Assembly: GCA_023807065.1 (NCBI GenBank)
Contig: JAJJLU010003888.1
Location: 1-25,795, forward strand
Reading direction: 5' to 3'
Source of the DNA: Isotricha intestinalis
Lineage: Eukaryota > Ciliophora > Litostomatea > Vestibuliferida > Isotrichidae
Length of the DNA: 25,795 nucleotides
Shown in pieces: positions 1-7,612 of the stretch. How positions within the stretch are numbered: position 1 is the stretch's first letter; each line of letters starts with the position of its first letter. Made by a program: the position numbers and the translations under genes. Below the pieces are notes generated by a model. The model ran no database searches, was not told the origin of the DNA, and saw nothing but the letters and a program-made list of their open reading frames with translations.

Positions 1-53
1 TAGATATTTAAAAATCATTTAAGAATATGATTTTCTTAAAAAAGATATTTTAA

Positions 54-972
54 ATTCATATCAAATTAAAAAGTTTAAATTTTTTAAGAAGAATAAATTT
101 AACAAATAAATTAGAAAGAGAAAGAATTAATGATAATAAAAATATTCTAAATGCAGAAGAAAATCAAATAGATAATGAGAAAAAAATAACTCTGAAAATA
201 ATTTTATATAATAATAATAGTAATAATATTTTATATAATTTAGATTCTCAAGAAATAATTTTCATAAATTCTCAAAAAATAAAATAGATTTTATTTAACA
301 AATTCTGAAAGTAATACACAAGAAAATAATGAAAGTAATAATAAAACTATTGATAATTTCACAACTTCAAAATTATCAAAAACAACAAATTCTTTCTTTT
401 CTCCTTTTCAAATAAAAAAAAAAATAAAAAATGATAAAATCCACACAAAAATACGTAGTAATATAATAGAAAAAGTGACTAAATTAAATGATTTAACAAA
501 TGATTGTAATGATCAATTATTTAAATTGGTAGATTCATCAAAAAATAAAGAAAGAGAATCATCTAAATTAAAAGATTTACAAGAAATTTTTTCTTTTAAA
601 ATAAATAAAAATAAAGATACAACAAAAAAACTAGTTCATCAAGCAAAAAATGATATTTATTTTAAAATGGAACAAAAAAAAGCTGATTTATTATATTTAA
701 GTGATGAAATAACAAAAATGCCTGATGACGTTGCTTTACATTTTGTTGATAGAATTGCTAAATATTATGTAAATCAAAGTAATTTAGTTGAAGAAGTTAA
801 TAATATTTATAAATTAAATTTTGGAAATAAAAATAATAATAAATATTTTAGAGAATTGAGAAAGAAAATTAAAAAAAATTATGATAAAATAATTAAAATG
901 GATATTAATCTTGATAAGAGAAAAGAAGAAATGTATGTATTACATGATAATATTTTTAACAAAGGAAAATAA
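54..972 (+). CDS. Coiled-coil protein of unknown function, reading frame interrupted by a +1 shift; possibly 5'-truncated by the window edge
   Basis: The frame starting at position 283 is open for about 229 codons to the TAA at 970-972, far longer than chance allows at this base composition. It has no ATG until position 667 (only a GTG at 475), so the start must lie upstream. Upstream, a different frame is open from 54 to the TAG at 285-287 (77 codons). The second frame opens only at 283, because a TAA sits at 280-282. The two frames therefore meet within five bases, at an AAA followed by TAG. The joined product is Asn/Ser-rich at first, then a Lys/Glu-rich helical region containing the piece MPDDVALHFVDRIAKYYV and a Lys-rich end. 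I do not recognise a family. It could be a gene using +1 recoding, a recent pseudogene, or a sequencing error; a short GT-AG intron does not repair the frame. Confidence 0.6.
282..288 (+). other. Candidate +1 frameshift site (AAA-TAG-A)
   Basis: Reading AAA at 282-284 and then skipping the T at 285 moves from the upstream frame straight into the downstream frame (AGA at 286). The upstream frame ends at this TAG and the downstream frame opens only two codons earlier, so any frame change has to happen here. AAA followed by TAA or TAG is the motif known for +1 frameshifting in Euplotes ciliates. The rest of the window does not show the Euplotes use of TGA for Cys, so the resemblance is limited to the motif. 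Confidence 0.4.
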
Positions 973-1633
973 TATTTATTTTTTTTAAATTAATATTTGG
1001 AATATTATAATATAATTTTAATTTAATTTATTAAATTTGATTTCTTCAAAATAACTTCACTTTTTTCAATTATTTTATATTATTATTTATTTTAGTTCTT
1101 CTGATAATTTTTTGAATTTCTCATATTAATTTCTTTATACTTAAAAAATAAAAACACACTATTTTCACCATTCAATTTTTTATAATTTATTATCTATTTC
1201 ATCACTATTATATTGTAAAATAAATATAAATTTTCTAATATTTAAGGAAAAAAATCTTCTAATTTATATTTTTCATTTATAATAATTAAAACCATTTTTT
1301 TATTAACTTTGAAATTATATTTAAAATTATTAAAAAGAAAATAAACAGAATTCATCAGAAAAAATTATTTTTTTTAATTCATAATTGGAGGATATTTACA
1401 AATAGAAATTTGTGAATATTAAAAAATATTATTTCTAATTTTCTTTAGAGATTTATTTAAAAAATATTTGAATAAAGGTCCTCAACATTGTTTTTAGTGA
1501 ATAATTTTAAAAAAGAATGTTTTTGTTTTTGAAAAAAGAATATTTCTTAATTATTTAAGTATTTTAATTTTTATTATAAACTCCTTTTTATTTAATATAA
1601 ATAATTTTTATTTTATTAAAATTTTAATTTAAA
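973..1633. other. Intergenic spacer with copy 1 of a duplicated upstream element
   Basis: No convincing coding sequence. The right half (about 1236-1567) is shared with 2212-2501. The remainder is low-complexity A/T sequence. Confidence 0.6.
1236..1567 (+). repeat. Duplicated upstream element, copy 1
   Basis: This stretch matches 2212-2501 in the same orientation. Well-conserved blocks include the sequence around 1319-1352, TGTGAATATTAAAAAATATT at 1411-1430, the block ending at TTTGAATAA near 1473, AACATTGTTTTTAGTGAATA at 1484-1503, and GAAAAAAGAATATTTCTT near 1531-1548. It ends 66 bp before the ATG of the Cys-rich mini-gene. The position suggests a promoter or 5' leader, but a dispersed repeat is also possible. 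The outer limits are approximate. Confidence 0.8.
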
Positions 1634-1750
1634 ATGTGTCGTTGTTGTGAAGCTGGTAATTATCAAGTTGACCCAATCATGTTTATACGTGGACATAGAT
1701 ATTGCAGAAATTGTGGACATCATCAATATTTACATGGAAGAAGAAGATAA
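1634..1750 (+). CDS. 38-residue Cys/His-rich zinc-knuckle-like mini-protein
   Basis: ATG at 1634, TAA at 1748-1750. An in-frame TAA at 1625-1627 fixes the start to this ATG. The product has five Cys (2, 4, 5, 24, 27), four His (21, 29, 30, 34) and six Arg, ending in three Arg. The spacing C2-x-x-C5 and C24-x-x-C27, with the local motif CRNCGHH, gives two Cys knuckles as in a zinc ribbon. The codons (TGT, CGT, GGA, CCA, GAC) are much richer in G and C than the flanking DNA, which is hard to explain by chance in sequence this AT-rich. No family is recognised. Zinc binding is inferred from the Cys spacing only. The upstream element is shared with the calmodulin-like gene, so the two may share regulation. 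Confidence 0.65.
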   Translation: MCRCCEAGNYQVDPIMFIRGHRYCRNCGHHQYLHGRRR

Positions 1751-2620
1751 ATAAATAATTTTATATTATTATTAAATTAACAAATTTTATTATATTAAAT
1801 TTTCATTAAAAGACTTAAATAACTTGTTTTTTATTATTTTTGTAATCATCGTTTAATTAATTGTTTCTTTATTTAAGTGTGTTGATTTAATAAAATTGAA
1901 TCTTTAATTAATTTTATGTCAAAATATATTCAAAATGTGAAAATGAAAAACATGTAAAAAAGAAAAAAATAATTATTTTTTACCACAAAAACATTAAATC
2001 AAAATTCATTTGATAAAAATTCTTTTAAATAATGAAGATAAAAAATTGAAGAAATAATTTTCAAATTTATGAATTTATAACCTATATTCTTTAGAAAAAA
2101 AAAAAGAAATTTGAGTAAATTAATTATGTGTTTTTTTCTAAGAATAAATTTTTTTTATAAATAGATTTTTAATTAAAGAAAAATAATTTATATATGACTT
2201 AAACTATAATAGAATATTAAAGGAAACAATTTTCTATATTTTTTGTGATATTATTAGAAAATATATTTAAAATTATTAAAAAGAAAATAAACAGAATTAA
2301 TAAGAAAAAATTATTTTTTTTTTAATTAAATATTTGTGAATATTAAAAAATATTATTTTTAATTTTCCTTAGAGATTTCTATATTGAAGGAGTTTTTTTA
2401 AAAAATATTTGAATAATATCCTTAACATTGTTTTTAGTGAATAATTTGAAATTAAAATGTTTTTTATATTTGAAAAAAGAATATTTCTTTTTAAGTATTT
2501 TATAATAAATTTTATTAATTTAAAAACTTTATTTAAATATGAAAATAAATTTTTGTTATAAATTAATAAAATTCATATGTAGGAACCTTTCAAAATAAAT
2601 GTTAAAAATTGCAATAAAAA
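1751..2620. other. Intergenic spacer with copy 2 of the duplicated upstream element
   Basis: 1751-2211 holds A/T-rich sequence with no supportable gene; the longest ATG-initiated frame I noticed, near 1916, is only 13 codons. 2212-2501 is the second repeat copy. 2502-2620 is the leader of the calmodulin-like gene. Confidence 0.6.
2212..2501 (+). repeat. Duplicated upstream element, copy 2
   Basis: Same orientation as 1236-1567, with long identical blocks (for example 2425-2444 against 1484-1503) separated by small insertions and deletions. Copy 1 has an extra segment around 1378-1408, and copy 2 has one around 2378-2392. It ends about 119 bp before the ATG of the calmodulin-like gene. Confidence 0.8.
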
Positions 2621-3079
2621 ATGTTAGATGATATTCCAGAAGAACGTAAATTAGAATATAAAGAAGCATTTGATATGTTAGACAAAGGAAAAGATGGAAA
2701 AATAACTCTTTTAGAATTAGCAAATGTAATGAGGAGTTTAAATATGGATCCTACTGAAGAAGAATTAAAAGAAATGATAGATGAAGTTGATTTAGATGGT
2801 AATGGTGAAATTGATTTTGAAGAATTTGTAACTTTAATGAATAGAAGAAGTAAAGAAACTGATACAGAAGAAGTAATAATAAATGCTTTTAAAGTTTTTG
2901 ATATAGAAGGAAATGGATTGTTAAGTATTACAGATATGAGACATATTATGATTAATATGACTGAAAATGTAAATGAAGATGAATTAGATGAAATTTTAAT
3001 TAATGCTGATACTGATGGTGATGGCTTTATTAAATATGAAGAATTTATTAGAATGTTATTAACAAAAGATAATTATTAA
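2621..3079 (+). CDS. Calmodulin-like four-EF-hand protein
   Basis: The 152-residue product has the length and layout of calmodulin or centrin, with four EF-hand units in two pairs. Loop 2 (residues 57-68) and loop 4 (130-141) have the usual Asp/Asn ligands and a final Glu and should bind Ca2+. Loop 1 (21-32) has Gly at ligand position 3 and is weaker. Loop 3 (94-105) has Glu at position 3 and Asp at position 12 and may be inactive. The central linker (about 70-82) is charged. True calmodulins are more conserved than this, so a divergent calmodulin-like sensor that binds target helices in a Ca2+-dependent way is the best reading. The ATG is chosen because it opens directly into the family sequence; a nearby ATG at 2599 is in another frame. 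Confidence 0.92.
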   Translation: MLDDIPEERKLEYKEAFDMLDKGKDGKITLLELANVMRSLNMDPTEEELKEMIDEVDLDGNGEIDFEEFVTLMNRRSKETDTEEVIINAFKVFDIEGNGLLSITDMRHIMINMTENVNEDELDEILINADTDGDGFIKYEEFIRMLLTKDNY

Positions 3080-3230
3080 GTTTTTTCTTATTATTTTTTT
3101 GCTTTTTTAATTAAAAAAAATATAGAAAATAAAAACTTTTATATTATTTTTATTAATTTACTCAATTACTTAATTTTCATTAACTATTAGTCATCTACTT
3201 TTAAAAAAAAATATATTAAGAAAAAAGTTT

Positions 3231-4904
3231 TTAATCATTTTTTTCTTTTTTATAATTAATAAGCAAAATAGCTAAATAAGATAATTGAACTTTCATTTTT
3301 ACTGCTGTTGTAATTAAAATTGTATGTGTTAAATCAGGAATATTAAAATCATTTGAATAAACAAAATCATAATTAATATATTGTGGAACACAAACAGATT
3401 TTTTAATACAATCTTTTAAACTAATAATTAATAATTTATTAGTTTTTGAATAATCATAAGTTTCATCAAAAAAACCAAATAATTTTTCAACATAAGTAAC
3501 AATTGCTCTTCTAAAATATTCAACAGATGGTAATTTTTCTCCATTTCCAAGACAATAAGAAGTTAAATCATAAATATAATTAAAATCTTCTTTCATTAAA
3601 TTCATTACTGTGGGCCAATAATCTTGTAATTGATAAAAAATATTAGTATCATAATCATATTCATAATTTGATATAAATTCATATTGATGATAATCAAAAT
3701 CTTGATATTCAGAACAAAAATCATTTGATAATTTTTTATAAATTTGAAACTCATTGTTTTTTTTATTAATATTAGTTTTATTTTCTTCTTTATTTTTGGT
3801 TTTTTTTTCTTGGATATAAAGATGCTTTAACTGGGTTTGTATCTCTCTTCTTTCTTTTGAATTATCTGATTGTTTTAATTCTTTGTAAATTTTATACATA
3901 GTATTACTCTTTTTTTTGATTTGATGATAATTTACATTTTTTTTGTTAATTATTTCTTCAGGATTTTGAACAACAAATTGAAATGATAATATTATATTTG
4001 CTAATCTTCCAAAGTAAATTAATATAATACAAATTTGAATAAATTTTTCAATTTTAGAAGAAAAACCACTTTCATTTAAATCATTAATGTTAAGGAGCCA
4101 AGGTTGCAAGTTTAAAATATTATTAATTTTACTTATATTTTTGAATTCTTTAGGAGCAGCATTTAAACCTTCAATTATCCAATTTGGATTTCCATCATTG
4201 ATTAAAAATTTTTGAATTAATTCTTTTGTCAAAAAATCAGAACCTATTGAATTAGAAGCAATAATTCCAAGATATAACCTTTCTGGAAGTGTTAAATGTA
4301 CTGTTTCATCATTCAAAATTTCTTCACAAGTTCTATTAAATATTTTTTCATATTCTGGAAAAGGAATTATTGTCGTATCCAATTTACTTATTTTATTTTT
4401 TTCATTTATTATTGAATTAAATAAAGATAAAGTTTCTTCTTTATTAAAATCATAAGTTGTTGTATAATTATCGAAAAAATTACCTTGTGTTTTTTTTGTT
4501 TTTTCATCTTTTTTATTAATAATATTATCAATATTTAATTCCATTTCATTATCATCAGAAAAAAACGTTAATTTAGAATCTTCCATATTATCAAAGGCAC
4601 TACTTATAATATTTAAGTCATTAATATTTGAATAATCAATGTTATAAACATTTTTTAATATATATCTTAATAATAAACTTGATTCCTTATAAACTGATTC
4701 TGAAAGTGCTTTTTTAAAAAAATAGCCTATTTCTTTTTTTATTTTTTCATCTTTTTGTTTTAAAGTATCTATCACGTTTTTTGTTTGATTAATGAGTGTA
4801 GAAGGAGAGTTCATAATTAAAATATTTTCAATATAAATAAATATTTTTTTGAAATAATCAATATCACTAGCAATTATATCTATTAAATTCATGTTTGATT
4901 CCAT
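3231..4904 (-). CDS. Sestrin-family protein
   Basis: The product matches sestrins across both halves. Near residues 227-291 (numbered from the outer ATG at 4964) it has the LPERLYLGII helix, then GNPNWIIEGLNAAPKEF and LQPWLL, matching the sestrin GGDPxWLxGL...APxKL...HRPWLI region. The C-terminal half (about 415-570) has the sestrin pattern DYxxYEF...WPTVMNLMKEDF...YDLT...FRRAI...YDYSKTNKLL...VCVP. Sestrins are cytosolic stress and leucine sensors acting on GATOR2 and TORC1. A Lys/Asn-rich linker at about 335-410 separates the halves, as the flexible loop does in animals. Ser242 stands where animal sestrins have the catalytic Cys. The frame is open to an ATG at 4964, but those 20 codons are hydrophobic and almost pure A/T, so I place the start at the ATG at 4902-4904. 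Confidence 0.85.
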   Translation of the reverse strand: MESNMNLIDIIASDIDYFKKIFIYIENILIMNSPSTLINQTKNVIDTLKQKDEKIKKEIGYFFKKALSESVYKESSLLLRYILKNVYNIDYSNINDLNIISSAFDNMEDSKLTFFSDDNEMELNIDNIINKKDEKTKKTQGNFFDNYTTTYDFNKEETLSLFNSIINEKNKISKLDTTIIPFPEYEKIFNRTCEEILNDETVHLTLPERLYLGIIASNSIGSDFLTKELIQKFLINDGNPNWIIEGLNAAPKEFKNISKINNILNLQPWLLNINDLNESGFSSKIEKFIQICIILIYFGRLANIILSFQFVVQNPEEIINKKNVNYHQIKKKSNTMYKIYKELKQSDNSKERREIQTQLKHLYIQEKKTKNKEENKTNINKKNNEFQIYKKLSNDFCSEYQDFDYHQYEFISNYEYDYDTNIFYQLQDYWPTVMNLMKEDFNYIYDLTSYCLGNGEKLPSVEYFRRAIVTYVEKLFGFFDETYDYSKTNKLLIISLKDCIKKSVCVPQYINYDFVYSNDFNIPDLTHTILITTAVKMKVQLSYLAILLINYKKEKND

Positions 4905-4964
4905 GAATATAATATTTTTTTTAAGAATAAATAAATATAAATAATACATTATTTTATGATACAA

Positions 4965-5397
4965 ATAAAAAATAAATTAAAAATTATATGCTTAAATTTA
5001 AGTAATAATTTTTAATAAATTGAATAATGAAGAGAAATATTTTTACACTTTTTAAAATTCCTTTTTAATAATAGTTTTTTTCAAATTTATTTGTTCATAA
5101 TCAATAGGTAATCCTCAACAACAATTTAACAATTTTTTAATCATTGCTTAATCAAAAAATAAAGAGGAAATTTAATCAAAAAAAGTAAATAAATGTTTTA
5201 TCTTTAATTAAAAGGTAATATTATATTCATCTTTATAATTCTGGAAACTGATTTTTTATAATTTATTTATTATTATTTTCTATTTTGAAATTTTATTGGT
5301 AAAACATATATATATAAAATAATATTTTATTGTTCATGAAGAAAATTTAATAATTAAAAATAAAAATTTGTTTTGATTAGAAAAGAGGATATTTAAT
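4965..5397. other. Intergenic spacer
   Basis: This lies between two minus-strand genes, so it should hold the sestrin 5' region and the 3' end of the next gene. It is A/T-rich and I see no gene, repeat or structured RNA. Confidence 0.5.
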
Positions 5398-6606
5398 TTA
5401 AACTTTTTCTAAATTAATTTTAAATTTATCTAAATTAGAGTTCATTTCTTTTTTTAATAATTCACTAATGTGATTAACTTTATTTAAATGAATATTTTTA
5501 ATATTTTCTATTTGATTATAAATACCTCTTCTTTCATTATCAATTCTTTGATCTATTTTAAATATTTTAATATCAAATAATTGTTTTACAATTCCTTTTC
5601 TTTGTTTTTCAAAAAAATTTTTTGGTTTAATTCTTTCATGTTCATTATAAAAGTGAAAATAATTATCCATTGCATAATTAGAAAGGCTTTTATCAATATT
5701 ATTTTTTATATTTTTTTTATCAATAAATTTATCAATTGAATTCGCGCATTCAATCATTTTTTCCATTTCTTCAATTTTATTATCAAGAGAAAATTTTTTT
5801 TTACTATACATAGATTTCCTTGTAATACTAAATTTATTATTATTATCATTAAAATTGCTAATTTTTGAAGTTGTGTTTTTCGCAACAGAAGAATCAGTAT
5901 TTCCTATATGAAATAAATTTTCAGCACTTTTACATTTAATAAATTCTTTCATTCTATTTCTTTCAATTAATTTGTTATATTTTTTTTGTATTCTATGTTT
6001 ATCTGTTATTTCTTTAATCTCTTCATCAATACTTTTTTTTAAATCTTCTAAATCTTTTTTTATCACAGGCTCTGATTTTTCTAAAATTTTTAAATTTTGC
6101 ATATAAGAAATTGGGTTGAATCTTAAAAAAGCATTATTTAATTGTTTTCTATATTTATCATTGATATATGAAAAATTTTTTACTAATTTATTTTCATTCA
6201 TATTATTTTTTGTTGTATTAATACATAAATTATCTGTTTCATTTTTATCTAAATATAATTCATTCATTTTGGAAATTTCATTAGTTGTATTTTTCATTTG
6301 TTTCATTAATTTCCCTACTTTTGATATTATTTTTTTTGTGTGTGGAGAAATATCTTTTTCATATAAGACCGAAGTTGAATGATTTCTTTTTAAATTTCTT
6401 GAAATATTTACTTTTTTTTTATTCAACACTTTTTCCTTTTTTTTTTCTTCAAGTAAAGCATTTGTTAATGTTTTTATAGTAAATAAATTGTGATTTATTT
6501 TAGGGAAAATTCCATCACTTTGGATGTTTTTTTTATGTCTCCATACACGTAAATCATGATTATCATTATATTGTTTTTTTTCTGAGTAATTTGCATTTGT
6601 ATTCAT
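5398..6606 (-). CDS. Lys/Asn-rich coiled-coil protein of unknown function
   Basis: The 402-residue product has no membrane segment or signal peptide. It opens with polar sequence including HDLRVWRHKKN and DGIFPKIN, then a basic Ser/Thr-rich section. A helical block follows at about 165-225 (RFNPISYMQNLKIL, then a Glu/Lys-rich helix). A second helical block at about 325-400 contains NFFEKQRKGIVKQLFDIKIF and a Lys/Glu-rich end. The pattern of short motifs separated by low-complexity linkers resembles cytoskeletal or cilium-associated proteins of protists, but I cannot name a family. Overlapping frames on the other strand at 6116-6479 are shadows rich in Phe and Leu. Confidence 0.8.
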   Translation of the reverse strand: MNTNANYSEKKQYNDNHDLRVWRHKKNIQSDGIFPKINHNLFTIKTLTNALLEEKKKEKVLNKKKVNISRNLKRNHSTSVLYEKDISPHTKKIISKVGKLMKQMKNTTNEISKMNELYLDKNETDNLCINTTKNNMNENKLVKNFSYINDKYRKQLNNAFLRFNPISYMQNLKILEKSEPVIKKDLEDLKKSIDEEIKEITDKHRIQKKYNKLIERNRMKEFIKCKSAENLFHIGNTDSSVAKNTTSKISNFNDNNNKFSITRKSMYSKKKFSLDNKIEEMEKMIECANSIDKFIDKKNIKNNIDKSLSNYAMDNYFHFYNEHERIKPKNFFEKQRKGIVKQLFDIKIFKIDQRIDNERRGIYNQIENIKNIHLNKVNHISELLKKEMNSNLDKFKINLEKV

Positions 6607-7612
6607 TTTATTTTATTTAAAAATAATTTATTTATCATATAAAATATAAAATTTAAAAATATTTTAAGTTAAATTCAAATTCAAAATTAAACCAAAAGAA
6701 AAAAATTTCTTTTTTATTATAATTTTTATAATAATTTTTTTTTACTCGAATTTAATTTGGATTATATTTTTTCTAGGAAAACATTAAAAATTTAAAACTC
6801 ATATATATTTTTATATTTATATTGATATAAGACTTTAAAAATTGGATTAAAACGAATAAGCAAAAAAATAAAGAAATTCCAAACAAAAAGTTTATTTTTT
6901 TAAAGGATTTCAAGTGCTAGGATGCAAAAATAATTTTTTATGAATAAAATAAAAAAATATATCAAATATCTAACCAATTATCCACTCCCCAATTTACCTA
7001 ATCACAATATAAAATAAGGAAAAATAATAAAAAGAAAAGGCATTTAATCCAATCTAGAAAGAACAGCTAGGAAATAATATAATAATCATATATGTCAATT
7101 TCACAAATCAATTTTAAAAATCATATTTCTGAAAATCCTAATATGATAGATGGAGAATTAAAAATATATTTGACATTGATAAAATAATTTATAAAAACAA
7201 TATTCTTAAAATTTTTTTATTGTTTTTTGATTTATAAAAATTAGGAAAATTTCCTTCTTATTGGTTTGAAGGATGAGAACTAATTACATAAATGGATGTA
7301 ATTAATTTTCAAACCCTAAATCTAGTTAATTTAAAATTTTTATTTTGATTTTTTAATGGAATAATCAGTAATTTCTAATATAATTCTTCACATATTTTTG
7401 AATAATAAATTAAAATATTATTATATAAATAATTAATTTGATTATAAACAATTAAATTAATATTTTATTTTCTATCTCCCTTTTTTTTATATTTTTTTTT
7501 TCTACCTATTAATGATATTTGAGAAAACAAATAAATTTTGAATATTAATTAATCAGATAATTTATATTTAAATTTAATTTCATGATTTCCAAAATAAATT
7601 ATTAAGTAAAGA
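6607..7612. other. Long divergent intergenic region (1.0 kb)
   Basis: This lies between divergently transcribed genes, so both promoters should be here. 6900-7330 is richer in G and C than usual spacer and reads like broken coding sequence in several frames on +, for example the short frame at 7092-7187. I found no tRNA-like fold or repeat. Confidence 0.5.
7092..7187 (+). pseudogene. Short open frame, possible remnant of a gene
   Basis: ATG to TAA, 31 residues with the polar, gene-like segment HISENPNMIDGELKIYLTLI. The following 120 bp continues to look coding, but with stops and in changing frames (a same-frame piece contains IFLKFFYCFLIYKN before a TAG). It could be a decayed gene or chance: frames of this length are expected in this base composition. 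Confidence 0.2.

Noticed and set aside
220..243. Possible 24-nt GT...TAG mini-intron in the first gene
   Set aside because: Its length is a multiple of three and it does not bridge the frame change at 285. Removing it repairs nothing.
6116..6479. Two + strand open frames rich in Phe and Leu
   Set aside because: They lie opposite the 402-residue minus-strand gene and read as the antisense of its Lys/Glu/Asn codons.
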